From Streptomyces sp. S3(2020) (lineage in GTDB: Bacteria; Actinomycetota; Actinomycetes; Streptomycetales; Streptomycetaceae), in NCBI RefSeq assembly GCF_013044505.1, contig NZ_JABERD010000033.1:1-62601 (forward strand): a stretch of DNA of 62,601 nucleotides. Direction: 5' to 3'. Under the pieces are notes generated by a model. It did no database searches, was not told the origin of the DNA, and was given only the letters and a program-made list of their open reading frames with translations. Position numbers and translations under genes: made by a program. Each line of letters begins with the position of its first letter. Positions within the stretch are counted from its first letter, which is position 1. This document shows positions 8,152-16,223 of this stretch, piece after piece.

Positions 8152-8996
8152 ACGCTGGCTGCTCCTGCGGGTGTGTAGGTGTCCGGACGCCGGTCGCGCA
8201 GGTGCCCCATCGACCGGCGCGCGGTCTCCAGAGCCTGTACGACGTCGAGTTCGGCGATCGCCAGTCCGGCACCGACGCCCGTGTCGGCGATGATCTCGCC
8301 CCCGGGGTCGACGACCTTGGCGCTGCCGACGAAGCGTAGCGACCCGAACGTGCCCGCCTGGTTGGCGGACACCCACACGATCTGGTTCTCCAGCGCCCGG
8401 GCCCGGTCGAAGAGGTCGAAGCGGCGCTTCCACCGGTCCTTGGCGAGATCGGTGGCGGCCTGGGTGCGGGCGCCCGGCCAGGCGGAGACGCATACGCCGA
8501 TCTCGGCGCCGTCCAGTGCCAGGGCGCGTGCCGATTCCGGGAACGCCTTGTCGTAGCAGATCATCATCCCGAGCCGGCCGACCGGTGTGTCGAAGGCGTG
8601 GAAGCGGTCGCCGGAGGAGTAGCTGGCGTCCTCGCTCAACGGCTGGTGGACCTTGCGGTGGTTGCCCAGGACGCCGTCGCCGGTGACACAGACGACGCTG
8701 TTGTAGCGCGCGTCCCCGGCGGCCTCGCAGTATCCGGCGACGACCGTCATCTCGCCCGCGAGGGCGCCCAGTCGACGGATCTCGGGCCCGTCGAGCGTGA
8801 GCGCGGGCGGGCCCTCGTCCAGGGCCGCGTCGTCGTCGAGGCTGAGGAGGTAGCCGCCCAGACAGGCCTCCGGCAGTGCCAGCAGCCCTACGTCCGCCTC
8901 CCGCGCCTCCTTGATCAGCCGTTCGACGACGGCGAAGTCCTCTTCGAGGTCCCGGCCGAACTCGGCGGCGACGGCGGCCATGCGTAGCGTGCTCAT
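8148..8996 (-). CDS. Carbon-nitrogen hydrolase (amidase/nitrilase superfamily), catalytically complete
   Basis: 282 aa cytoplasmic enzyme hydrolysing a carbon-nitrogen bond. All three catalytic residues are present: Glu in LLALPEACLGGY, Lys in LGNHRKVHQP and Cys in LGMMICYDKAFPE. The ICYD form and short length look like an amidase or carbamoylase rather than a Nit6803-type nitrilase, where the Cys is usually followed by Trp-Glu. It is followed by its inactive paralogue and preceded by the GNAT-AIR fusion, with four-base overlaps at both ends. Given the cluster, it is probably the hydrolytic step of the nitrogen-starvation pathway; substrate unknown. Confidence 0.87.
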   Translation of the reverse strand: MSTLRMAAVAAEFGRDLEEDFAVVERLIKEAREADVGLLALPEACLGGYLLSLDDDAALDEGPPALTLDGPEIRRLGALAGEMTVVAGYCEAAGDARYNSVVCVTGDGVLGNHRKVHQPLSEDASYSSGDRFHAFDTPVGRLGMMICYDKAFPESARALALDGAEIGVCVSAWPGARTQAATDLAKDRWKRRFDLFDRARALENQIVWVSANQAGTFGSLRFVGSAKVVDPGGEIIADTGVGAGLAIAELDVVQALETARRSMGHLRDRRPDTYTPAGAASV

Positions 8997-10540
8997 GCGG
9001 GTCCCATCCCGGTCACCGTGGATGTGACCGCTTCCGTGATCTCTCCGTCGGGCCAGCGCAGCCCGACGCCTTCTCCCGTGGTCAGTTCGCCGCAGACGGC
9101 GCCTGTGGCCGGTCCGGCCGGCAACGGCGGTGCGCTCGCGGCGTCGGCGGTGAGCATCGCGAAGCCGGGGAAGCACGTCAGCCAGTCGCCGACGGTCGCC
9201 TCGGACGGCCGGGGCACGGCGGCCACGTCGAGCACCGCCCGACAGCCGCTCGCCTCGGCGAGCATGCCGAGCGTTCCGGCGATCCCCGCCATCGATACGT
9301 CCTTGGCGGCGGCGGGCCGGCCGACGGCCACCGCCCCTGTCATCGCGCGCAGTTCGGCCGTACGGCGGTGGCTCGTCGAATCCCACTGCCGCCCCCGGTA
9401 TCCGGGCCGCCACTCGCCGCCCAGGTCGGCCGTCAGCCGTACCGCGTGCCCGGGGCGGCCCCCGCCACCCGGCACGGGATGCGAGGTGCGGCCGAGCGCG
9501 GTCACCGACAGGGCGGCGGGGACGCCGAGTTGGGTGTGGCCGCCGAGCACCGGAACGTCGTACGCCCGGGCGGCGCGCCCCAGCCCGGCCAGTACCCGCG
9601 CGGCGAGCGCGGCGTCCTTCGCGCCGAGCGCGTCCAGCAGCCCGAGCGGTGAAGCGCCCATCGCCGCAAGGTCGTTGATGTTCACCAGGACCGCGCACCA
9701 GCCCGCCCACTCGGGGTCGCGCTCGACCATCGACGGCAGGATCGCGTCGCACGCGGCGATCATGTCGGTGGTCGGGACGGGTGCGCCGTCGTCGCCCACA
9801 TAGCCGAGTCCGCCGAGTCCGTTGAGTCCGTCGAGTCCGTCGAGTCCGTCGAGTTCGTCGAGGACGGTCCGCGCCGTCGGCCGGGCCCCGCCGACCGGGT
9901 CCTGCCGTGCGGCGCGGACCGCCCGTTCATGGAGGCCCGCCAGGAGCGGGCCGAGGGCGGCCTTGGTGGCGGTGACCAGGGCCGCGATCCTGCCGATCGG
10001 CCACCGCATCAGGGTGTGCGGGGCCCCGGCCACGGTGACCGAGCGTACCGACTGCCAGCCCAGCCGCCGGAACAGCACCTCGTTGCGCTGCTGCACGGTC
10101 GCGTCGAAGCGCAGCGCGCCTTCGGCCTCTGCCCGAGCGCAGGCGGCCCGAACCAGTGCCGCGCCCATGCCCTGCGGCCCGCGCGCTTCCGGCGCGACGA
10201 CCAGCCGGCCGCCCGCCCACCAGCCGACGTCCGGGCCGTCGGCGACCGGCCCGAGCCGCACCCCGCCGACGACGCTTCCGTCCCGGTCCTTGGCCACCAG
10301 CACGACCGTGCGGGGATCGGCGTCACGGTCGTCCAGGTCATGACCGGTGAACAACCGCTGCTCCTGGACGAACGCATCCCGGCGCAGCCGCCGGTAGACA
10401 GCCAACTCACCAGTCCCGTCAGCCTGTTGGATGTGGAAGGCCGGGCGGCGGGCAAGCGTGTTGCGATCGCCGAGCAACTCCAGGATGTCGAAGCCGTACG
10501 GCCCTTCCTGCGCCGACGTAGTGGACCCGTCGAGGAGCAC
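8993..10540 (-). CDS. GNAT acetyltransferase-AIR synthase fusion (MSMEG_0567 / Sll0786-Sll0787 type)
   Basis: 515 aa two-domain protein. Residues about 30-190 form a GNAT acetyltransferase (acetyl-CoA loop region RGPQGMGAALVRAA). Residues about 225-515 match AIR-synthase (PurM)-related proteins (NINDLAAMGASPLGLLDALG, VLGGHTQLG). In Synechocystis the corresponding Sll0786 and Sll0787 are separate proteins, so this is a natural fusion. The linker is a run of GLD/GLN/GLG tripeptides encoded by 9-bp DNA repeats. The start is a GTG at 10540, five bases after the radical SAM stop, with a weak ribosome site. It presumably activates and acetylates an intermediate of the pathway. Confidence 0.85.
   Translation of the reverse strand: MLLDGSTTSAQEGPYGFDILELLGDRNTLARRPAFHIQQADGTGELAVYRRLRRDAFVQEQRLFTGHDLDDRDADPRTVVLVAKDRDGSVVGGVRLGPVADGPDVGWWAGGRLVVAPEARGPQGMGAALVRAACARAEAEGALRFDATVQQRNEVLFRRLGWQSVRSVTVAGAPHTLMRWPIGRIAALVTATKAALGPLLAGLHERAVRAARQDPVGGARPTARTVLDELDGLDGLDGLNGLGGLGYVGDDGAPVPTTDMIAACDAILPSMVERDPEWAGWCAVLVNINDLAAMGASPLGLLDALGAKDAALAARVLAGLGRAARAYDVPVLGGHTQLGVPAALSVTALGRTSHPVPGGGGRPGHAVRLTADLGGEWRPGYRGRQWDSTSHRRTAELRAMTGAVAVGRPAAAKDVSMAGIAGTLGMLAEASGCRAVLDVAAVPRPSEATVGDWLTCFPGFAMLTADAASAPPLPAGPATGAVCGELTTGEGVGLRWPDGEITEAVTSTVTGMGPA
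9803..9861 (-). repeat. 9-bp tandem repeat encoding a GLD-type interdomain linker
   Basis: About six copies of a 9-bp unit (gtcgagtcc on the plus strand) lie inside the GNAT-AIR fusion gene. They encode GLDGLDGLDGLNGLGGLG in the linker between the two domains. The unit length is a multiple of three, so copy-number changes would alter linker length without breaking the frame. Confidence 0.9.
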
Positions 10541-10544
10541 GCGA

Positions 10545-11627
10545 TCACCCGCCCGCGGTCTTCAGCACACTGCACGCCCCGCAGGCCGCGCAGCCCGCCT
10601 TCTGGTCCGCGCCGCTCATCCCGGCGGCACGCAGCTTCTCGGCGACCCGCTCGGTGACGTACCGCAGCAGCTCGGCACTCGGAGCCGGGACCCCGTCCCG
10701 CGCGGCGAGGGTGCCGCTCATCGGCCGGAAGGGGACGACGAACGGGTACACGCCCCGGTCGATCAACTCCCCGGCACCGTCGATGAGTTCGTCGGGATCC
10801 TCACCGAGGCCGACGAGCAGGTACGTGGACACCCGGTTCGGACCGAAGACGCGTACCGCCTCGTCCCAGGCGGCTTCGTACTCCGCCATCGGGACGGACG
10901 ACTTCCCGGGCATCCAGCGCCTGCGCACCTCGTCGTCGAGGGACTCGACATGGATGCCGATGGCGGTGGCCCCCGCGTCGTGCAGGGCGCGGATCCAGGA
11001 CAGGTCGCCGGGGGGTTCGCACTGCACCTGGATCGGCAGGCCGGGGACCGCGTCGAGGACGGCCCGCACCGAGCGGACCAGGTTGCGGGCACCCCGGTCG
11101 GGGCCGGTGGTGGTGCCCGTGGTCATCACCATCTGCTTGACGCCGTCGAGCCGTACGGCCGCCTCGGCGACCTCGGCCAGCTGCGCCGGCGTCTTGGCGG
11201 CGACCGTGGCACCGGAGCGCAGGGACTCCTCGATCGTGCAGAAGCGGCAGCGATCGGACTCGGCGTAGCGGATACAGGTCTGGACGACCGTGGTGGCGAG
11301 CACATCGGCGCCGTGCAGGCGGGCGATGTGCTCGTACGGGGTGCCGTCGGCGGTGGTGAGGTCGTAGAACTTCGGGCGGTGTACGGCGGTCAGGGTGAGG
11401 CCGGTGTCCTCGTCTCCCAGCCACACCTTGCCGTCGCGTACCGAGTAGGGACTGTCGGGGTTGCGGGGGAGCGCGGCACCGGCACCGTCGACGAGGACGT
11501 GCCCGTCGTCGCTGGGCCCCGCGCCGTCCGGGCGTCGCACGGCGGCGTCCAACGCCACGCCCCGCAAGGCGAGTTCGGCGCGGGTCATGATCCGCACATC
11601 CACCGTCGTTCCGGTGCCGGTGCTCAT
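10545..11627 (-). CDS. MSMEG_0568-type radical SAM protein
   Basis: 360 aa radical S-adenosylmethionine enzyme of the nit1C/nitrogen-starvation cluster. The cluster-binding cysteines are Cys118, Cys127 and Cys130 (CIRYAESDRCRFC), a CX8CX2C spacing wider than the canonical CX3CX2C. A further cysteine group near the C-terminus (AGCAACGACS) may bind a second metal centre. GTTTGPDRGA follows as the likely SAM-binding glycine region. The gene lies between the Sll0783-like protein and the GNAT-AIR fusion with 4-10 bp gaps. The reaction is unknown; the family suggests radical chemistry on the nitrogenous intermediate. Confidence 0.88.
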   Translation of the reverse strand: MSTGTGTTVDVRIMTRAELALRGVALDAAVRRPDGAGPSDDGHVLVDGAGAALPRNPDSPYSVRDGKVWLGDEDTGLTLTAVHRPKFYDLTTADGTPYEHIARLHGADVLATTVVQTCIRYAESDRCRFCTIEESLRSGATVAAKTPAQLAEVAEAAVRLDGVKQMVMTTGTTTGPDRGARNLVRSVRAVLDAVPGLPIQVQCEPPGDLSWIRALHDAGATAIGIHVESLDDEVRRRWMPGKSSVPMAEYEAAWDEAVRVFGPNRVSTYLLVGLGEDPDELIDGAGELIDRGVYPFVVPFRPMSGTLAARDGVPAPSAELLRYVTERVAEKLRAAGMSGADQKAGCAACGACSVLKTAGG

Positions 11628-11637
11628 GGCGGGCTCC

Positions 11638-12162
11638 CTACAGCTGGTAGGTGGAGTTGATGATGGCGCCCTTGCGGGCGTAGTGGATCAGCGCGTCCTG
11701 GACGTCCAGGGGGTGGGTGGGGATGACGCCCTCGATGAGGTCCTCCTCGCGGGCGCCGTGCAGGGAGAGGCCGAAACGGCAGCAGTAGACCTTGCCGCCC
11801 TCGGCGATGAACGTCTTGAGCTGGTTGTTGATGTTGTGCTCGCCGGGGAAGGCGGAGTTGCCGACGGTCGGGAAGCCGCGCGTGGCAAGGCAGTTGAGGG
11901 AGCCGGGGCCGTAGAAGTAGATGGCGGTCTCGAAGCCCTTGCGCAGGGCGCGGGTGGCCTGGAGGACGGCGACGAAGGACACCGAGGACTCGTGGGCGAT
12001 GCCGTGGACGAGGGTGAAGTAGGTCTCGCCGTCCTCGGCCTGGTAGTCGGGGAAGACCTTGGTGGAGCCGTAGATGCTGGAGCCCTCGGGGAGGGAGGGG
12101 TGCGGGATCTCGGTGAGGGACTTCTGCTCGACGTCACTGAGTTCGACGGGGGACGCGGACAT
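11638..12162 (-). CDS. MSMEG_0572/Sll0783 family nitrogen-starvation protein
   Basis: 174 aa protein matching the Sll0783 family of cyanobacteria and mycobacteria, a marker of the nit1C cluster. Characteristic stretches are YFYGPGSLNCLATRGFP and GGKVYCCRFGLSLHGARE, both with cysteines. The start is ATG at 12162 with AAGGAG nine bases upstream. No signal peptide or membrane segment is visible. Its biochemical role has not been settled; the family is linked to the nitrogen-starvation response in Synechocystis. Confidence 0.87.
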   Translation of the reverse strand: MSASPVELSDVEQKSLTEIPHPSLPEGSSIYGSTKVFPDYQAEDGETYFTLVHGIAHESSVSFVAVLQATRALRKGFETAIYFYGPGSLNCLATRGFPTVGNSAFPGEHNINNQLKTFIAEGGKVYCCRFGLSLHGAREEDLIEGVIPTHPLDVQDALIHYARKGAIINSTYQL

Positions 12163-12199
12163 GGGTGTCTCCTTGTGTGGTGCGGGATGGGGGTGGACG

Positions 12200-13015
12200 T
12201 CAGTCGTAGAGCGCGGCGAAGGTGTCCCGGAAGACGAGGTCGCCGAGTTCGCCACCGCCGGTCGCGGCGGTCATACGGGCGTACTCGCCGGTGAAGTCGC
12301 CCCACGGCTGGTCGCTGGCGAAGAGCACCCGGTCGTGGCCGAGGCCGCGGTGCTCGATCTCCCGGGCCAGCCAGTGCGGCAGGAATCCGATGGCCCAGGA
12401 GAGGTCGGTGTAGACGCGCTTGCCGGCGGCGATCCAGTCGAAGAACCGGGAGCCGGCGAGCTTGATGTGGCCGCTCATGCCGCCACCGAAGTGCACGAGG
12501 TGGACGGCGACCTGGTCGGCGTACCAGTCCACGAGGTGGCCGACCTCGTCGATGTCGGAGGCGGCGCCGGGCGAGGTGTGGACGTGGACGACCAGGCCGT
12601 GCCGGGCCGCCGTGGCGAAGATCCGGTCCAGTTGCGGGCGGCAGGCGGGGTCGGTGGGGCGGCCGCCGAGGAGGAAGCTGAGCTTGAGCGCCTTCACTCC
12701 GTGCTCGCCGGCCAACTGCAGGGCCCGCTCGGTCCGTTCCGCGTCCTCGGGGCGTGGGGAGACCCACAGTCCGGCACGGATCCGGTCGTCGCTCTGGGCC
12801 GCCTCGATGGCCAACTCGTTGAAGGAGAAGGCGATTGCGGGGTCGGGGACGCCGTAGTTCGGGATGACCAGGGCGCGTTCGGTGCCCTCCGCGTCCAGGT
12901 CGGCGATCAGCTGCTTGACGGTGGCACGGGCGGTGGTGTCGGGGTTGACGGGCGGGCCGCCGTAGAAGGGGAAGGCGGGCAGGACACCGATGTGACGGTG
13001 TGCGTCGTAGACCAT
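12200..13015 (-). CDS. Amidohydrolase family protein
   Basis: 271 aa metal-dependent hydrolase with a TIM-barrel fold. The N-terminus carries the metal motif DAHRHIG (His-x-His), LVVHVHTSPGA gives further histidines, and the C-terminus has RVLFASDQPWGDF with the usual Asp. The start is ATG at 13015. It lies inside the nit1C operon between the flavoprotein and the Sll0783-like gene. It is not one of the core nit1C families that I can name; it may hydrolyse an amide or lactone product of the pathway. Confidence 0.82.
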   Translation of the reverse strand: MVYDAHRHIGVLPAFPFYGGPPVNPDTTARATVKQLIADLDAEGTERALVIPNYGVPDPAIAFSFNELAIEAAQSDDRIRAGLWVSPRPEDAERTERALQLAGEHGVKALKLSFLLGGRPTDPACRPQLDRIFATAARHGLVVHVHTSPGAASDIDEVGHLVDWYADQVAVHLVHFGGGMSGHIKLAGSRFFDWIAAGKRVYTDLSWAIGFLPHWLAREIEHRGLGHDRVLFASDQPWGDFTGEYARMTAATGGGELGDLVFRDTFAALYD

Positions 13016-13031
13016 GGCTTCGAGAGGTCCT

Positions 13032-14348
13032 TCAGCCGATCGGGAGCGCGGCGGCGAGTGCGCTGGGCGCGCCGGTGAGGGCGCCGCACACATCGGCGAG
13101 GCGGCGGGAGGCGTCGATGTGGTCCGCGAGGAACTCCGCGTCCCGGCCCACGGCCTCGAAGCGGCCCGAGCCCCACGAGTACTGCCAGGGCAGTCCCAGG
13201 AAGTACAGGCCGGGGACGTTGGTGGCGCCGCGCCAGTGCATCGGGTAGCCGCGCCCGTCGAAGACCGGGGTCTCGATCCAGCGGTGGTCGCGGCGGAATC
13301 CGGTCGACCAGACGACGCAGGTGATGCCCGCCTCGGCGAGGTCCAGTGCGCGCGGTTGCTCGTCCGGTGCCCACACCGGTACGTACCGTGGCTCGCTCGG
13401 GGCGTCGATGCCCCGTGCGGTGATGTGGGCGTCGATGGCGTCCTTGATGCCCTCGGCCACGGAGTCCGCGCGGTCCAGGTTCACCTTCAGGTCGTCGGCG
13501 AACTCCAGCTGTTCGTCGCTGATCGCGGTGAGCCGCCCGTACAGGCGCATGCCGTCCCCGGCGAAGGCGCGCAGGTCGATGTCGCGGCCGCCGTCCCGCC
13601 CGGTGACGTAGTGGTTGACGCGCATGCGCACCGCGCCGGCGTCGTCGAACTCGTCGATGGCCTTCGCGTAGTGGCCCATGTCGTCCAGCCACGCCACACA
13701 GTCCCGGCCGCGGTAGAACCGGGCCACACGCGGAGCGCTGCCCACGGCCAGGTGCACCTGCCGGCCGGCCAGATGCAGGTCCTCGGCTATCTGACACCCG
13801 GACTGGCCGGTGCCCACCACGAGAACCGCGCCGTCGGGCAGTTGATCCGGGCTGCGATAGCCGGAGGAGTGGAACTGCTCGATGCCCTCGGGCAGGCGCT
13901 GGGCCATCGCGGGCACGGACGGTGTGTGGTAGGGGCCGGTGGCGACCACGACCTGATCGGCCGTGAAGTCTCCTGCTGTCGTGGCGAGTTCGTACGTCCC
14001 CTGCGGTGCCCGGCGCAGCCGGGTGACCGACACGCCCTCCACCAGGGGAGGTTGGAAGAAGGCGACGTAGTCCTCCAGGTAACGCACGATCTCGTCGCGG
14101 ACCATGAACCCGTCGGGGTCGTCCCCCTGATAGGGGAAGCCGGGCAACCGGCACTGCCAGTTGGGGGTGACCAGGCAGAAGGAGTCCCAGCGGCGCTCGC
14201 GCCACTCGTGGCCGACCCGATGCGCCTCGATCACGGCGTGCTCGACGCCGCGCTGTCGGAGGGCGTGGCTGACGGAGAGACCGGCCTGACCGCCGCCGAT
14301 CACGGCCACGGGGTAATGCCTTCCGGACAGGCGGGGGTTGGCGTTCAC
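13032..14348 (-). CDS. MSMEG_0569-type flavin-dependent oxidoreductase
   Basis: 438 aa FAD-dependent monooxygenase-like enzyme. The FAD Rossmann motif [10 protein letters not shown] is near residue 17, and a second nucleotide-binding motif, [15 protein letters not shown], is in the middle. These features match the flavoprotein monooxygenase group and the MSMEG_0569 family of the nitrogen-starvation cluster. The GTG start overlaps the stop of the small upstream gene (GTGA). In the pathway it would oxidise a nitrogen or carbon centre; the substrate is unknown. Confidence 0.87.
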   Translation of the reverse strand: MNANPRLSGRHYPVAVIGGGQAGLSVSHALRQRGVEHAVIEAHRVGHEWRERRWDSFCLVTPNWQCRLPGFPYQGDDPDGFMVRDEIVRYLEDYVAFFQPPLVEGVSVTRLRRAPQGTYELATTAGDFTADQVVVATGPYHTPSVPAMAQRLPEGIEQFHSSGYRSPDQLPDGAVLVVGTGQSGCQIAEDLHLAGRQVHLAVGSAPRVARFYRGRDCVAWLDDMGHYAKAIDEFDDAGAVRMRVNHYVTGRDGGRDIDLRAFAGDGMRLYGRLTAISDEQLEFADDLKVNLDRADSVAEGIKDAIDAHITARGIDAPSEPRYVPVWAPDEQPRALDLAEAGITCVVWSTGFRRDHRWIETPVFDGRGYPMHWRGATNVPGLYFLGLPWQYSWGSGRFEAVGRDAEFLADHIDASRRLADVCGALTGAPSALAAALPIG

Positions 14349-14650
14349 CTTGCGCTCCCGTCCGCGCCGGTCAGGGACTCGACGGTGACCTTGGCCCCGG
14401 TGACGGAGGTGTATGTGGCGGCGATCTGCTCGATCTGTGCGAGCTGGTCCGACGCGCCGGTGCAGTAGAAGCCGAACTTCTCCTTGACCCGCTCCCCGGC
14501 GATACCCAGGGCCGTGCGGCTGCGCTCCACGAACTCCGAGAGCTCGTATTCACCGCCGGCCGTGAAATAGTCCTCGACCACCGTGGAAGGGGAATAGCAG
14601 CGCTGGGTCACACCGTCGGGCCAGCGCACATGGAAATACGTCTCAGGCAT
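14345..14650 (-). CDS. MSMEG_0570 family small nitrogen-starvation protein
   Basis: 101 aa protein starting [13 protein letters not shown] ([13 protein letters not shown]), the hallmark of the MSMEG_0570 family found only in this cluster type. ATG at 14650 is preceded by GGAGG at 5-6 nt spacing. It is the first gene of the nine-gene minus-strand operon running to 6248, so the operon promoter should lie in 14651-14842. That stretch shows no clear operator. Function unknown. Confidence 0.84.
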   Translation of the reverse strand: MPETYFHVRWPDGVTQRCYSPSTVVEDYFTAGGEYELSEFVERSRTALGIAGERVKEKFGFYCTGASDQLAQIEQIAATYTSVTGAKVTVESLTGADGSAR

Positions 14651-14842
14651 GAGATCCTCCAAGGGAGGCACCGAGGCAGGAACTTCTCGTCGCTGCCTTG
14701 TGGAACACCACTTCAGCCCTGGCGGATTACCGAGTGAAGTCATCCGGAATAAGGCGGAGTTACCAAGAACTCACCGAAATCCGGGGCCCGGTGAACTGAC
14801 GCGACAGGCGGAGAGAGTGGTGATTCTCAAGCCTGGTGGGAA

Positions 14843-15154
14843 TTACCGATTACCCCTTTCCCGCTGTTGGACGGTGGGCGGATCGGTGGGCGGATCTGCG
14901 AGCGGGGGCCTGTCGATTTCGCTGACGACGTGGCGGAGCCAGGTGTGGGCCGGATCGTCGGCCACAGTGGTGTGCCAGATCGCGCTGACGGTGTACCGGG
15001 GCATGGGCAGGGGCGGCTCGACGGCCGTCAGACCCAGGGCATCGGCGTAGACGGTGGCCGCGTGAGTGGGGAGGGTGGCCAGGACCGGGAGTGCGGTGAG
15101 CTGGAGGGCGCCACCGGCGAAGTGGGTTGGTCGGTACACGGTGCATCGTGGCAA
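14843..15154 (-). pseudogene. C-terminal remnant of a LysR-type regulator
   Basis: About 100 codons resemble the end of a LysR substrate-binding domain: LQLTALPVLATLPTHAA followed by PRYTVSAIWH and DPAHTWLRHVV, the usual LysR terminal pattern. There is no helix-turn-helix upstream: the 130 bp up to the esterase stop do not encode recognisable LysR sequence in any frame. The only available start is a TTG. I read it as a decayed fragment rather than a functional gene. Confidence 0.6.
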
Positions 15155-15284
15155 GGAACGACAGGTCGTGGGGATGACCGTGCCAGGACGGTGACCAGGG
15201 GAACGGCCCGGTCCGCGGGGATCCAGGAGGCGGCCTGCTCGTGGCCCTGGCGTGCGCGCACCGTGGTGAGCACGCCGCCGTCCG

Positions 15285-16223
15285 CTACCTGGGTTCGGCC
15301 AGGAACGCCAGCTGTTCGCCGCGCTGGTGGATGCCGCCGCCTTCGTGACCGTTCCACGGCCACACGGTGATCCGCTTCTCGCCTTGCCAGCGGTTGTAGG
15401 CCGCGAACACGGTCGAGGGCGGGCAGTCCACGTGCATCAGGCCCACCGAGTACAGGGCCGGGACCGTGGCGCGGGCGGCGAAGTGGACTCCGTCGAAGTA
15501 GTCGAGGGTCTCGAAGACCCGTTCCTCGCGCAGGCGTTGGCCCGCGAGGAACTCGACGAACTCCCTGTACACGGGTGCGTCGGTGATGGTCACCGCGCGG
15601 CGGATGTGCGACAGGAACGGCACGTCGACCATCGCGCCCGCCAGGTCGTCGCGCAGGCCGGCGACGGCCTGGGTCATCGCGCCCCCCTGGCTGCCGCCCG
15701 CGATGACCATGCGGTCGGGGTCGATCCCCTCGATGTTCTTGACGACATCGACCGCTCGGTAGGCGTCGGTGAACACCCGCCGGTAGTAGTAGTGCTCGGG
15801 GGCGTCCAGGTCCTGCGTCGCCCAGCCCTTGGCGGTGGGGCCGGTCGTCCCGTACGGGTCGCCGGTGTCGCCCGGGTTCCAGTTGCCGTAGCCCTGCCCG
15901 CGGGTGTCCATGACGAAGTGCGCCCGGCCGGCGGCCGGATAGGTGGTGTGCGCCTACGGACAGGACCGCCCGCCGGAGTAACCGATGTACTCGACCACGC
16001 ACGGCAGCGCCCCGTTGACGCCCTTGGGCTTGATGAGCCACGCCTTGATCGGGTGGCCGCCGAACCCGGCGAAGACGACGTCGTGGGCGGTGGCGTCGTG
16101 GGCGGTGGCGTCGTCGAGGGTGGACTTCCAGAACTCGTCGAAGTCGGCCGGTTCCGGCACCTCGGGTCGGTAGTCGCGGAGCTGTTCCAGGGGGAGATCA
16201 AAATGAGCCATGGGTGTCTGCAT
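15285..16223 (-). pseudogene. Acetyl xylan esterase / cephalosporin-C deacetylase family gene with an internal stop
   Basis: The frame encodes 312 residues of an AXE1-family esterase: start MAHFDLPLEQLRDYRPEVP, nucleophile in IAGGSQGG, catalytic His in WNGHEGGG. An in-frame TAG at 15954-15956 interrupts it after VEYIGYSGGRSCP; the protein resumes in the same frame with AAGRAHFVMDTRGQGYG. One base change from TGG would explain this. A 15-bp tandem duplication at 16080-16109 gives DATAHDATAHD. The 5' end overlaps the upstream dehydrogenase gene, so it was the last gene of that operon. As read it would give only an inactive 89-residue fragment; a start at 16211 is also possible. Confidence 0.8.

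Noticed and set aside
15954..15956. Programmed stop-codon readthrough or selenocysteine in the esterase
   Set aside because: The codon is TAG rather than TGA, and no structural signal or selenocysteine machinery is visible; a nonsense mutation is simpler.
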